Shown here piece after piece: positions 36,681 to 46,167 of a stretch of 64,000 nt of DNA. The DNA is from Pseudomonas sp. MWU13-2100 (GTDB lineage: Bacteria > Pseudomonadota > Gammaproteobacteria > Pseudomonadales > Pseudomonadaceae): positions 1 to 64,000 of the forward strand of contig NZ_JALLIX010000003.1 of NCBI RefSeq assembly GCF_023242365.1, in the 5' to 3' direction. The position numbers and the translations under genes are program-made. The stretch's first letter is position 1, and every line of letters starts with the position of its first letter. The notes below the pieces were generated by a model that did no database searches, was not told where the DNA came from, and saw only the letters and a program-made list of their open reading frames with translations.

Positions 36681-37199
36681 GTGAGTCAGTCCCACTTCAA
36701 TACTGTCTTCCTCGCCCAGCGTGTCACACTGCTGCGGACCTTGCAGCGCATGGTCAACAACCCCAGCACCGCCGAGGACCTGCTGCAGGAAACCTACCTG
36801 CGGGTCACCCGCGCCCTGAACGAACGCCCGGTGGATCACCTCGAGCCCTTTGTCTTCCAGACCGCCCGTAACCTGGCGCTGGACCATCTGCGTGCGCTGC
36901 GTATCCAGTCGCGCACCCTGATAGACGACGTGCCGCTGGACGTGATGCAAAATATCGCCGCGCCCCTGAGCACGGCGGAAGACGCCGCCCATGCCGAACA
37001 GATGCTCAAGCGCCTGAGCGTCAGCCTCGGCCAGTTGAGTGCCCGCCAGCAGCAGATATTCATCCTCAGCCGCCTCCACGGCTGCAGCTACCAGGAGATC
37101 GCCGACGAGCTCGATGTGTCCCTGAGCACCGTGCAAAAAGAACTCAAGCTGATCATGGCGATCTGTGTCGGTGTGGCCGAACGCCTGGATCGCCCTTAA
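36681..37199 (+). CDS. ECF sigma factor of the iron-starvation (FecI/HxuI) type
   Basis: A 172-residue sigma-70-family factor. Region 2 (about residues 8-75, AEDLLQETYLRVTRAL, FVFQTARNLALDHLR) and region 4 (115-165, LSARQQQIFILSRLHGCSYQ, then STVQKELK) are both present. It starts with GTG at 36681. It is followed by a FecR-type anti-sigma factor and a TonB receptor with an N-terminal signalling domain, so it should drive receptor expression when heme or hemoprotein is bound outside. It corresponds in layout to hxuIRA of P. aeruginosa. Confidence 0.9.
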   Translation: MSQSHFNTVFLAQRVTLLRTLQRMVNNPSTAEDLLQETYLRVTRALNERPVDHLEPFVFQTARNLALDHLRALRIQSRTLIDDVPLDVMQNIAAPLSTAEDAAHAEQMLKRLSVSLGQLSARQQQIFILSRLHGCSYQEIADELDVSLSTVQKELKLIMAICVGVAERLDRP

Positions 37200-37308
37200 G
37201 CTCTGGCGCCTGAGCGCGTGGACAGTCCGCGCAAAAGCACTACAGCGGTATCGCGGCAAATCATAAGATCGTTGAACCAGACCGTGGCAAACGCGCCGAG
37301 GAACACCC

Positions 37309-38274
37309 GTGACAGACAGCCAAGACCTGCCCTCCTCCGCCTCCGGACCGGTGCCCCATGACGCAGCCATGGACCAGGCATTGGACTGGCTGATCCTGAT
37401 GGAGTGCCCGAGCGCCGAGCAGCAGGCCGCCTTCGACACCTGGCTGGCCGCCGACCCGCGCCATGCCCAGGCCTATGCCCGCGCCAGCGGCGCCTGGAAC
37501 GCGCCGCCTGTGTTCGCCGCCGCCCAGGTCCTGCAAAAACGGCGGCGCCCGTCACTGCTGCGACACCTGCGCCCACACTGGAAACCCCTGGCCACCGCCG
37601 CCGTGCTGCTGATCGCCATCGGCAGCTACAGCAATCTGCCCCTGCGCCTGCAGGCCGATCACCTGACCGTGGCCGGCGAGCGCCAGCACCTGCAACTCGA
37701 GGACGGCTCGAAAGTCCTGCTCAATACCAATTCGGCGTTCTCCAGCAACTTCAGCGGCCGCCAGCACAAGGCCCGGCTGTACAAGGGCGAGGCCTTCTTC
37801 GAGGTCGCCGCCGAGCGCGAACACCCTCTGGAAGTCGATGCCGGACCGGTCCGTGCCAGTGTCAGCGACACCAGCTTTGCCGTGCGTTACCTCGACGGCG
37901 AAGCCCAGGTGCAAGTCCAGCGCGGCGATGTCGACCTGCGCACCCTCGACGACAGCGCGCGCCTGCGTCTCTCCGCCGGCAACAGCGTAAAGGTCGGGCC
38001 CCATGGCTTCGGCCGCCCGGAAAAGCTCGATGCGCAGAAGGACCTGGCCTGGGTCCAGGGCCGCCTGGTGTTCGAAAATTGCCCGATGGGCCAGGTCCTG
38101 GCCGAACTGCGGCGCTATTACCCCGGCTGGATCGTCAACAACAACGAGCACCTGGCCCAGGTTGCCGTCACCGGCAACTACCGTCTGGACAAGCCCCTGG
38201 ACGTGGTCCGCTCCCTGGCCCAGATCACGTCCGCCAAGGTTTCGGAGTACCCCGCGCTGGTGATTCTCAACTGA
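37309..38274 (+). CDS. FecR-type anti-sigma regulator
   Basis: A 321-residue inner-membrane protein. The cytoplasmic N-terminus (about 15-65, ALDWLILMECPSAEQQAAFD with WLAADPRHAQAY) would bind the ECF factor. One membrane segment is at about 89-105 (PLATAAVLLIAIGS). The periplasmic FecR domain follows (LEDGSKVLLNTNSAF) and the C-terminal STN-like part contacts the receptor. It starts with GTG after GAGGAA and lies 109 bp after the sigma gene. Confidence 0.9.
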   Translation: MTDSQDLPSSASGPVPHDAAMDQALDWLILMECPSAEQQAAFDTWLAADPRHAQAYARASGAWNAPPVFAAAQVLQKRRRPSLLRHLRPHWKPLATAAVLLIAIGSYSNLPLRLQADHLTVAGERQHLQLEDGSKVLLNTNSAFSSNFSGRQHKARLYKGEAFFEVAAEREHPLEVDAGPVRASVSDTSFAVRYLDGEAQVQVQRGDVDLRTLDDSARLRLSAGNSVKVGPHGFGRPEKLDAQKDLAWVQGRLVFENCPMGQVLAELRRYYPGWIVNNNEHLAQVAVTGNYRLDKPLDVVRSLAQITSAKVSEYPALVILN

Positions 38275-38392
38275 GAACAATTATTTTTACGCGATAGCTC
38301 CAGGTGATTCGTCTCGTTATATCTAATGCGATTTATTCTCACTTTGAATCACGCAACACCTATAACGATTCGTCCACCCGGGAGCGCTATCG

Positions 38393-40978
38393 ATGCCCAC
38401 TCGTTTTACCTCCAAGACCCGCACTGGCGGCCTGCAACAATGCACCCTGTCCTTGCTGACCGCAGCCATCCTGCTGGCCGGTGCACAAGCAACGCCAGTG
38501 CTGGCCGCCGGTAGCGCCGAACAACCGGCCAGGAGCCTGGGCAATTACAGTTTCTCGATCGCGCAACAACCCCTGGTCTCGGCGCTCAACGCCTTCACTT
38601 CGATCACCGGCTGGCAGGTCGGCTTGCCCGCCGAACTCGGCCAGGGCGTGGCCTCGCCGGGCGTACGCGGCGCACTGCCGCCGGAAAAGGCCCTTGAGCG
38701 CCTGCTGGTCGGCACCAACCTGAGCTACCGCAAAGTCGGCGACAACAGCATCGTCCTGGAAAAACGCGCCAGCGGCAGCACCCTGAACCTGGAGCAGGTG
38801 ACCATCAGCGCCACCCGCCAGGAGCAGGACGTCAACTCGGTGCCCAATACCGTGACGGTGAAGGGTCGCCAGCAACTCGACCGCCAGAACGTCAACACCC
38901 TCAAGCAACTGGTGCGGGACGAACCCGGTGTCTCGGTCGGCGGTACCGGCCAGCGTGGCGGTGGCATCAGCAACTACAACATTCGCGGCATCGACGGCGA
39001 CCGGATCCTGACCCAGGTCGACGGCGTCGAGATTCCCGACAGTTTCTTCAACGGACCCTACGCCAACACTCAGCGCAATTACGTCGATCCGGAAATCGTC
39101 AAGCGCGTGGAGATCCTCCGCGGCCCGGCCTCGGTGCTCTACGGCAGCAACGCCATCGGCGGCGCCGTGAGCTACTACACCCTCGACCCGGACGACATCA
39201 TCAAGCCGGGCCAGGACGTCGGCGCCCGCCTGAAGAGCGGCTACAGTTCCGTCGATGACAGCTGGCTGACCTCCGGCACCGTCGCCGGCCGCAGCGGTGA
39301 TTTCGACGGTTTGCTGCACCTGAGCCAGCGCAACGGACGCCAGACCGAGTCCTATGGCGATACCGGCGGTGACGGCCTGAACCGCACCGCCGCGAACCCG
39401 GAGAAAGCCCGTGCCACCAACGTATTGGCCAAGCTCGGCTGGAACTACCACGACGACTCGCGCCTGGGCCTGACCTACGAGCGCTACAAGGACTCAGTCG
39501 ATACCAACCAGCGCAGCGCCGTCGGCGGCCCGTTCAACGTCGGACAGCCGCTGGGCATGTACCGCTCGCGCACCGGCAACGACACCATCAGTCGTGAACG
39601 CTTCGGCATCGAGAACAGCTTCGGCCTGGACAATGCCGTGGCCGATCACGTCAAGCTGAGCCTGAACTACCAGATCGCCAAGACCGACCAGAGCACCCTG
39701 GAAAACTACTTCCCGTTCACTCGTAACGTCCTGCGCAGCCGCGATACGGTCTACGAAGAAAAGCAGTGGGTCTTCGATGCCCAGGCCGACAAGGCCTTCA
39801 ATATCGGTGCAACCGATCACCTGCTGACCTACGGCACCACCATCAAGCAGCAGGAAATCACCGGTTCGCGCAGCGGTTCCGGGGTCTGTCTGGCCGTGGG
39901 CCGGGGCTGTACCGCCGTGGGCGCCGACAGTCCGTCCGATCGCCTGGTCAAGTCCAGCGACTTCCCGGACCCGACCATCGACAGTTACAGCCTGTTCGCC
40001 CAGGACCAGATCAGTTGGAACCAATGGACCTTCCTGCCGGGTCTGCGCTATGACTACACCCAGCTCAAGCCGCATATCACCCAGGAGTTCATCAACACCA
40101 TCGCCGCGGCGGGCGGCGGCGCCGTCGACGGTTCCAACAAGACCTGGCATCGCGTCTCGCCCAAGTTCGGCCTGACCTACGCCCTGAGCGACCAGTACAC
40201 CTGGTACGGCCAGTACGCCGAAGGTTTCCGCACCCCGTCGGCCAAGGCCTTGTACGGTCGTTTCCAGAACCTGAGCACTGGCTATCAGGTCGCGCCCAAC
40301 CCGAACCTGCAACCGGAAAAGAGCAAGAGCTACGAGACCGGCCTGCACGGCAAGTTCGACGCCGGGTCCTTTGATCTGGCGGTGTTCTACAACCAGTACC
40401 GCGACTTCATCAATGAAGACGCCATCGCCCCCGGCTACAGCGAGCTGACCTTCCAGAGCAACAACATCCGGCACGCCACCATCAAGGGTGCCGAGCTCAA
40501 GGGTCGTCTCAACCTGGATGCCTTCGGTGCGCCGCAGGGTCTCTACAGCAAGGGCTCCCTGGCCTATGCCTACGGTCGCAACAACGACACCGGGCAGCCA
40601 CTCAACAGTGTCAACCCGCTCACCGCCGTCATGGGCCTGGGCTACGACCAGGACAACTACGGCGGCCTGTTGAGCTGGACCCTGGTGCAACGCAAGAACA
40701 GCGTCGACAGCAGCAACTTCTTCTCGCCGGACGGCAAGGGCGAGCAGTTCAAGACCCCGGGATATGGCCTGCTGGACCTGACCGGCTACTACAGGGTCAC
40801 CCATGACATCACCGTCAATGCCGGTCTCTACAACCTGACCGACAAGAAGTACTGGAACTGGGATGACGTGCGCGGCTACGACAGCGTCGGCGAAGCCGGT
40901 GTGCTGAACCCGGCCAACCTCGAGCGCCTGACCGCGCCGGGGCGCAATTTCTCGGTCAACCTGATCTGGGATATCTGA
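38393..40978 (+). CDS. TonB-dependent heme/hemoglobin receptor with signalling domain
   Basis: An 861-residue outer-membrane receptor. After a signal peptide of about 40 residues comes an STN signalling domain (about 45-125, FSIAQQPLVSALNAFTSITG), then a plug (about 145-260, VKRVEILRGPASVLYGSNAI) and a 22-strand barrel ending in VNLIWDI. The family is that of hemoglobin/transferrin/lactoferrin receptors (FRTPSAKALYGRF, NLQPEKSKSYETGL). The STN domain and the FecR-type gene before it show cell-surface signalling. With hemO next door, heme is the likely ligand. Confidence 0.92.
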   Translation: MPTRFTSKTRTGGLQQCTLSLLTAAILLAGAQATPVLAAGSAEQPARSLGNYSFSIAQQPLVSALNAFTSITGWQVGLPAELGQGVASPGVRGALPPEKALERLLVGTNLSYRKVGDNSIVLEKRASGSTLNLEQVTISATRQEQDVNSVPNTVTVKGRQQLDRQNVNTLKQLVRDEPGVSVGGTGQRGGGISNYNIRGIDGDRILTQVDGVEIPDSFFNGPYANTQRNYVDPEIVKRVEILRGPASVLYGSNAIGGAVSYYTLDPDDIIKPGQDVGARLKSGYSSVDDSWLTSGTVAGRSGDFDGLLHLSQRNGRQTESYGDTGGDGLNRTAANPEKARATNVLAKLGWNYHDDSRLGLTYERYKDSVDTNQRSAVGGPFNVGQPLGMYRSRTGNDTISRERFGIENSFGLDNAVADHVKLSLNYQIAKTDQSTLENYFPFTRNVLRSRDTVYEEKQWVFDAQADKAFNIGATDHLLTYGTTIKQQEITGSRSGSGVCLAVGRGCTAVGADSPSDRLVKSSDFPDPTIDSYSLFAQDQISWNQWTFLPGLRYDYTQLKPHITQEFINTIAAAGGGAVDGSNKTWHRVSPKFGLTYALSDQYTWYGQYAEGFRTPSAKALYGRFQNLSTGYQVAPNPNLQPEKSKSYETGLHGKFDAGSFDLAVFYNQYRDFINEDAIAPGYSELTFQSNNIRHATIKGAELKGRLNLDAFGAPQGLYSKGSLAYAYGRNNDTGQPLNSVNPLTAVMGLGYDQDNYGGLLSWTLVQRKNSVDSSNFFSPDGKGEQFKTPGYGLLDLTGYYRVTHDITVNAGLYNLTDKKYWNWDDVRGYDSVGEAGVLNPANLERLTAPGRNFSVNLIWDI

Positions 40979-40989
40979 TCAAGCCGCAC

Positions 40990-41029
40990 CTCACCCGGGC
41001 GGACTTCACCGCGCGGGGTGAGTTTTTTT
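40990..41029 (+). terminator. Rho-independent terminator after the heme receptor gene
   Basis: Outer arms CTCACCC (40990-40996) and GGGTGAG (41016-41022) with an inner GCGG/CCGC stem, followed by seven T residues. Confidence 0.85.
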
Positions 41030-41091
41030 ACTGTCGCGCGTCTTCTGATTCGTCTAGTCAAACAGCGCTTCTCATTCTCAAGGACATTGTC

Positions 41092-41700
41092 ATGACCACC
41101 CCGGACAACACCCAGCGCCCGAGCCTGCGCTCGCAACGCCTGAACCAGATCACCCACGCGCCACATGCCAAGCTCGACCAGTTGGTCAAGGCCCATGCGC
41201 CGTTCGAAACCCAGGCGAATTTTGCCCGTTTCGTGGTGGCCCAGTACCTGTTCCAGTCGGAACTGGTGTCGCTGTACAACGATCCCGAACTGATCGCCAT
41301 CGTTCCTGATCTGGCCGCACGTTGCCGCGCTGAAGCGGCCAGGGCCGACCTCGCCGACCTGGACACCGAAGTCCCGGCGCCGCTGGCCGGTGCCGTGCAC
41401 AACCCGAGCAAGGCCGAGGCCCTGGGCTGGCTCTTCGTTTCCGAGGGCTCCAAGCTCGGCGCCGCGTTCCTGATCAAGCGCGCCGAGGGCCTGGGTCTCA
41501 GCGAAACCTTTGGTGCCCGTCACCTGGGCGAACCGGCCGGCGGTCGCGCCGAAGGCTGGAAGCGTTTCACCAGGACCCTCGACGGCCTGGAGCTGAGTGC
41601 CGAAGAAGAAGCAGAGGCGGAGAAAGGTGCGATTGACGCGTTCCTGCGCTTCACCCTGTTGCTGGAACAGGCTTACGCCACGGCGCCGGAACTGGCCTGA
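41092..41700 (+). CDS. hemO: Biliverdin-producing heme oxygenase
   Basis: A 202-residue heme oxygenase of the PigA/HemO type that opens the heme ring and releases iron. The proximal His is in NQITHAPHAKLDQLV (about His25), and the distal helix LGWLFVSEGSKLGAAFLIKR contains the usual Gly residues. It closely follows the P. aeruginosa pattern. It lies after the receptor's terminator, so it may have its own promoter. It completes a heme uptake and use locus. Confidence 0.94.
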   Translation: MTTPDNTQRPSLRSQRLNQITHAPHAKLDQLVKAHAPFETQANFARFVVAQYLFQSELVSLYNDPELIAIVPDLAARCRAEAARADLADLDTEVPAPLAGAVHNPSKAEALGWLFVSEGSKLGAAFLIKRAEGLGLSETFGARHLGEPAGGRAEGWKRFTRTLDGLELSAEEEAEAEKGAIDAFLRFTLLLEQAYATAPELA

Positions 41701-41720
41701 TCAGGCGCCAGATGAAACCT

Positions 41721-41926
41721 TGTGGCGAGCGGTTACCGCGATATACCCGATGCTACGCGGTCGCAGGTTTTAGGGTTGCTTCGCACCCAGCGCGGGCAAG
41801 CCCTGATGCCGTTCAGTCAAGGTGAGTGGGACATTGAAAACGCCACGCCACTGTGGGAGCGGAGCTTGCCCGCGAAGCTTTAAGCGGTCTCAAGGCCCCC
41901 TTCGCGAGCAAGCTCAGCTCCCACAG
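41721..41926. repeat. Cluster of REP elements (two families)
   Basis: A degenerate GTGGCGAGCGG doublet (41721-41800) is followed by a good pair of the other family: CTGTGGGAGCGGAGCTTGCC at 41851-41870 and an inverted GAGCAAGCTCAGCTCCCACA ending at 41926. These fill most of the 41701-42009 gap. Confidence 0.8.
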
Positions 41927-42072
41927 TGACCGTGTTCGGCCTTGATTGAACGGCACCAGCGCAAAACCCGCTCGCCACAAAACTCGTTCGGCTCAAGATC
42001 ACGTAGAACATGACTAGCCATACAGGACACCAAGACTTGAGCCAATTCGCTCAGCACACCACAATTGACGCC

Positions 42073-42480
42073 ATGACCCAGCCAAAACCCTCCTCCTCGA
42101 AACTCGCCCGCGTGCTCTTCGGCCTGCTCGCCTACGTCAGCCTGGGCATCGGCCTGGTCGCCATTGTCATTCCCGGCCTGCCGACCACCGAGTTCATCCT
42201 GCTGGCCGCCTGGGCCGCCACCAAGAGTTCGCCGCGCCTGAGCGCCTGGCTGGAAAACCATCGGTTGTTCGGCCCGATCCTGAACAACTGGCGCAACGGC
42301 AAGATCATCGCCCGCCGGGCCAAGGTCAGCGCCACTGTGAGCATGTTGCTTTGTGCCACGCTGATGCTGGTGATGCTCGAACACGGCTGGCCGGTGTACC
42401 TGGCGATCGCCGGGATGAGCCTGGGCAACCTGTGGATCTGGTCGCGCCCGGAGCGGCTTGTCGTGTCCGACGCGTCCTGA
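42073..42480 (+). CDS. YbaN (DUF454) family membrane protein
   Basis: A 135-residue small inner-membrane protein with three hydrophobic segments (VLFGLLAYVSLGIGLVAIVI, the FILLAAWAATK region and SMLLCATLMLVML). PGLPTTEFILLAAWAATKSS with FGPILNNWR is the DUF454 signature. Function is unknown, though family members are often near heme or iron genes. ATG 42010 would add 21 residues; neither start has a clear ribosome site. Confidence 0.85.
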   Translation: MTQPKPSSSKLARVLFGLLAYVSLGIGLVAIVIPGLPTTEFILLAAWAATKSSPRLSAWLENHRLFGPILNNWRNGKIIARRAKVSATVSMLLCATLMLVMLEHGWPVYLAIAGMSLGNLWIWSRPERLVVSDAS

Positions 42481-42538
42481 CCCCCTGCCGGCTGCGTCAG
42501 AACTCCAGTCACGGAATACCTTGCGGTAAAGCCCGGCC

Positions 42539-42622
42539 TGTGGGAGTCGGCTTGCCGGCGATGAGGCCCGTGAGCCTTGCGGCGCCCATCCGGCTGCCAT
42601 CGCCGGCAAGCCGGCTCCCACA
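42539..42622. repeat. REP doublet
   Basis: Arms TGTGGGAGTCGGCTTGCCGG at 42539-42558 and its near-complement at 42602-42622. It lies between the YbaN-type and CoA-transferase genes. Confidence 0.8.
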
Positions 42623-42688
42623 ATGGTGCCTGACATCGACAATCGGCAGTATTTCAGGTGCAATGGCCGTTCTCACGGAGAGCCTTCG

Positions 42689-44041
42689 ATGACCGATCTA
42701 CTGACGTCCATTCAAGCCGCGCTCGACCTGCCCCTCTCGCCGCCGCTCTTCACCGGCAGCGGTGTCCTGCCCTCGACTTTCGCTGTTACCGAACTGGCCG
42801 CCGCCACCCTCGCCGCCGCCGGCCAGGCGGTGGCCGAACTGCTGCTGCAACAGAGCGGACAGCGCCCCGCCGTCGAAGTCGACCGGCGCCTGGCCTCGCT
42901 CTGGTTCGGCACGGCGGTACAGCCCGTAGGCTGGGAAATCCCACCCCCCTGGGACCCGCTTGCCGGCGACTACGCCGGCACCGACGGCTGGATCCGCCTG
43001 CACACCAACGCCCCGCACCACCGCCGCGCCGCCGAACGCGTCCTGGGGCTGGCCACTGATCGCAACGCCATGGCCAGCAAGGTTGCCCAATGGTCCGCCG
43101 AGGAACTGGAGCAGGCGGTGGTCGAGGCCGGTGGCTGCGCCGCGCAAATGCGCTCATGGGCGACCTGGAAAGAACATCCCCAAGGACTCGCGGTCAATGC
43201 CGAACCGCTGGTCCAGCGCGTCACCCATGACAGCCACGGCTCACGTACCTGGCTGGGCTCGCAGGCCCGCCCGCTGGCCGGCATCAAGGTCCTCGACCTG
43301 ACCCGCGTACTCGCCGGTCCCGTGGCCAGCCGCCTGCTGGCGGGACTGGGCGCCGAAGTGCTGCGCATCGACCCGCCGAGCTGGGACGAGCCGGCCCTGA
43401 CGCCAGACGTAACCCTGGGCAAGCACTGCGCCCGCCTGAACCTGCATGACGCCGCTGACCGCGAGGTCTTCGAAGGCTTGCTCGGCGGCGCCGATATCCT
43501 CCTGCACGGCTACCGCGCCGATGCACTCGATGGACTCGGCTACGACGCCCGACGGCGCCAGCGCCTGGCCCCGGGACTGATCGATGTGAGCCTGAACGCC
43601 TATGGCTGGAGCGGACCGTGGCGCAATCGCCGGGGCTTTGACAGCCTGGTGCAGATGAGCAGCGGTATCGCCCAGGCCGGCATGCTCTGGAAACAGGCGG
43701 ACCAGCCCGTACCGTTGCCGGTGCAAGCGCTGGACCATGGCACCGGTTACCTGATGGCGGCCGCGGCGATCCGCGCGCTGAGCGAACGTTTGCACAGCGG
43801 ACTGGGCGGCTCGGCGCGCCTGTCGCTGGCCCGTACGGCGAAGTTGTTGGTGGAACAGGGGGCGGTCAATGGGACCGAAGCGCTGTTGCCCATCGGAGTG
43901 CAAGACTGGAATCCGCTGCTGGAACAGACCTCCTGGGGGCCGGCGCAGCGTTTGCGGTCGCCGCTGAAGGTCGGGGCAATGCCGTTGCAATGGGCCTGTG
44001 CTGCTACGAAGCTGGGGGCTCATCCACCGCAGTGGTGGTGA
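42689..44041 (+). CDS. CoA transferase, family III (CaiB/BaiF)
   Basis: A 450-residue class III CoA transferase. The core domain has LAGIKVLDLTRVLAGPVASR (about residues 195-214), with the catalytic Asp region expected in the DVTLGKHCARLNLHD segment; LIDVSLNAYGWSGPWRNRRG also belongs to the fold. The N-terminal 190 residues are a divergent domain seen in Pseudomonas members. The acyl substrate cannot be told. The ATG at 42689 follows GGAG. No pathway genes flank it. Confidence 0.85.
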   Translation: MTDLLTSIQAALDLPLSPPLFTGSGVLPSTFAVTELAAATLAAAGQAVAELLLQQSGQRPAVEVDRRLASLWFGTAVQPVGWEIPPPWDPLAGDYAGTDGWIRLHTNAPHHRRAAERVLGLATDRNAMASKVAQWSAEELEQAVVEAGGCAAQMRSWATWKEHPQGLAVNAEPLVQRVTHDSHGSRTWLGSQARPLAGIKVLDLTRVLAGPVASRLLAGLGAEVLRIDPPSWDEPALTPDVTLGKHCARLNLHDAADREVFEGLLGGADILLHGYRADALDGLGYDARRRQRLAPGLIDVSLNAYGWSGPWRNRRGFDSLVQMSSGIAQAGMLWKQADQPVPLPVQALDHGTGYLMAAAAIRALSERLHSGLGGSARLSLARTAKLLVEQGAVNGTEALLPIGVQDWNPLLEQTSWGPAQRLRSPLKVGAMPLQWACAATKLGAHPPQWW

Positions 44042-44057
44042 ATTCGAAATCGCTTTC

Positions 44058-44140
44058 GCGGGCAAGCCCTGCGCCTGCGGTTTGCGTGAAACCGAAAGCT
44101 TATGTACGACGTCAAACTGCAGGTGCAGGGCTTGCCCGCG
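44058..44140. repeat. REP-like inverted repeat
   Basis: TCGCGGGCAAGCCCTGC (44056-44072) and GCAGGGCTTGCCCGCGA (44125-44141) are complementary. The rest of the 44042-44704 gap is AT-richer, carries no convincing gene, and holds the arcD control region at its right end. Confidence 0.75.
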
Positions 44141-44629
44141 AAGAGGCCCTGGAGATCGCCGACCACCTCAAGATCAGCTTGAGATCGGCATCCCCCCTCT
44201 CGCCCCTCCCAGGACAACCAGCACGCCGAGTCGCCATGCCCGGATCGGCCCCGGCATATCAACGCCCTCAATCACTTAATTGTTTCAATATTTAACAAAG
44301 GAACAATTGTCCACTCGGTTAATTATCCAGCGTGCCCCTACGTTTATTCGACAGGGATGACAAAGATAGGCGCTCAAGACCGACAGCGCCTATAAAACCC
44401 GTTCGACTCGATGATTTTTCGGGCTGTTTCCAATAAATCGAACGCGTTTGAAAAAGCGCTGTCAGAAATTTGCACAACCCACAGGATTGGCTGGTTTAAC
44501 CCCCCCACGGCAATACGAAAAATTCTTTTTACGCTCTATCGACCGCTCTGGGACAGGTGTCTTCAGGCGTCTGTCGGCGTGTCCGCGCTCCCTCCAAGTC
44601 GTTCATAAGCAACGGAATGTGCCAATGAT

Positions 44630-44670
44630 CTGATCTATATCATTTTTCGTTTTTGCCCCTGACCTAACCT
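44630..44670 (+). promoter_or_regulatory. Candidate Anr box and promoter of arcDABC
   Basis: CTGATCTATATCAT at 44630-44643 has a perfect TGAT-N4-ATCA core, the FNR/Anr binding form (TTGAT-N4-ATCAA). A TAACCT -10-like hexamer at 44665-44670 places the box near -41 from the expected start, the class II activator position used at P. aeruginosa arcD. Confidence 0.6.
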
Positions 44671-44704
44671 ATTCGCCTCAATGCCCATGGATCGGAGTCA
44701 TGCA

Positions 44705-46132
44705 ATGTCTGAATCACCCGGAAAACTGCGATTAGGCGCGCTGGTCGCTCTGGTGGTGGGTTCAATGATTGGCGGCGGTATCTTTTCCCTGCCGCAAAAC
44801 ATGGCCGCCAGTGCCGATGTCGGCGCTGTTCTGATTGGCTGGGCGATTACCGCCGTGGGCATGTTGACCCTGGCCTTCGTATTCCAGACCCTGGCCAATC
44901 GCAAACCGGACCTGGACGGTGGGGTCTACGCCTACGCCAAGGCCGGTTTCGGCGACTACATGGGTTTCTCGTCCGCCTGGGGTTACTGGATCAGTGCCTG
45001 GCTGGGCAACGTCGGCTACTTCGTCCTGCTGTTCAGCACCCTGGGGTACTTTTTCCCGGTGTTTGGCGAAGGCAATACCGTGGCCGCGGTCGTCGGTGCC
45101 TCGCTGCTGTTGTGGGCCGTGCACTGGCTGGTACTGCGCGGCATCAAGGAAGCGGCGTTCATCAACCTGGTCACCACCGTGGCCAAGGTGGTGCCGCTGC
45201 TGCTGTTCGTGCTGATCGCGCTGTTCGCCTTCAAACTGGATATCTTCAGCGCCGACATCTGGGGCCTGAAGAACCCGGGCCTGGGCAGTGTCATGAACCA
45301 GGTGCGCAACATGATGCTGGTCACCGTCTGGGTGTTCATCGGCATCGAGGGCGCGAGCATCTTCTCGGCCCGCGCGGAAAAACGCTCGGACGTGGGCAAG
45401 GCCACGGTCATCGGCTTCATCACCGTGCTGCTGTTCCTGGTACTGGTCAACGTCCTGTCCCTGGGCATCATGACCCAACCGGAACTGGCGAAACTGCAGA
45501 ACCCGTCCATGGCCGCCGTGCTCGAACACGTGGTCGGTCACTGGGGCGCGGTGCTGATCAGCGTCGGCCTGGTCATCTCGTTGCTCGGCGCCCTGCTGTC
45601 CTGGGTACTGCTGTGCGCGGAGATCATGTTCGCCGCCGCCAAGGACCACACCATGCCGGAGTTCCTGCGCCGGGAAAATGCCAACCACGTACCGGCCAAC
45701 GCCCTGTGGCTGACCAACGCCATGGTGCAGATCTTCCTGATCATCACGCTGTTTTCCGCCAGTACCTACCTGTCGCTGATCTACCTCGCCACCTCAATGA
45801 TCCTGGTGCCCTACCTCTGGTCGGCGGCCTATGCCGTGCTGTTGGCGGTGCGTGGCGAAAGTTATGAACAGGCCCCGGGCGAACGCCGCAAGGACCTGGT
45901 CATCGGCGCCATCGCCCTGATCTACGCGATCTGGCTGTTGTACGCCGGTGGCGTCAAGTACCTGCTGCTCTCCGCCCTGCTCTACGCCCCCGGCGTGATC
46001 CTGTTCGCCCAGGCCAAGCGCGAGCTGGGCAAAGCGATTTTCACCCCTGTCGAGAAGCTGATTTTCGCCGCAGTGGTCATAGGCGCCCTGGTGGCTGCCT
46101 ATGGCCTGTACGACGGTTTCCTGACCCTTTGA
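44705..46132 (+). CDS. arcD: Arginine/ornithine antiporter ArcD
   Basis: A 475-residue APC-family transporter with about 12 membrane segments that swaps extracellular arginine for cytoplasmic ornithine. The N-terminal [17 protein letters not shown] is the APC unwound-helix motif, and [20 protein letters not shown] follows. I chose ATG 44705 because GGAG lies eight bases before it. It is the first gene of arcDABC, used for anaerobic ATP production from arginine. Confidence 0.95.
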   Translation: MSESPGKLRLGALVALVVGSMIGGGIFSLPQNMAASADVGAVLIGWAITAVGMLTLAFVFQTLANRKPDLDGGVYAYAKAGFGDYMGFSSAWGYWISAWLGNVGYFVLLFSTLGYFFPVFGEGNTVAAVVGASLLLWAVHWLVLRGIKEAAFINLVTTVAKVVPLLLFVLIALFAFKLDIFSADIWGLKNPGLGSVMNQVRNMMLVTVWVFIGIEGASIFSARAEKRSDVGKATVIGFITVLLFLVLVNVLSLGIMTQPELAKLQNPSMAAVLEHVVGHWGAVLISVGLVISLLGALLSWVLLCAEIMFAAAKDHTMPEFLRRENANHVPANALWLTNAMVQIFLIITLFSASTYLSLIYLATSMILVPYLWSAAYAVLLAVRGESYEQAPGERRKDLVIGAIALIYAIWLLYAGGVKYLLLSALLYAPGVILFAQAKRELGKAIFTPVEKLIFAAVVIGALVAAYGLYDGFLTL

Positions 46133-46167
46133 CACCCTGATTGTTACGCTCTCTGGAGGATCTGCAA

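Noticed and set aside
44411-44608. A 65-codon plus-strand frame before arcD
   Set aside because: No convincing ribosome site, no family likeness and atypical composition for a gene here.
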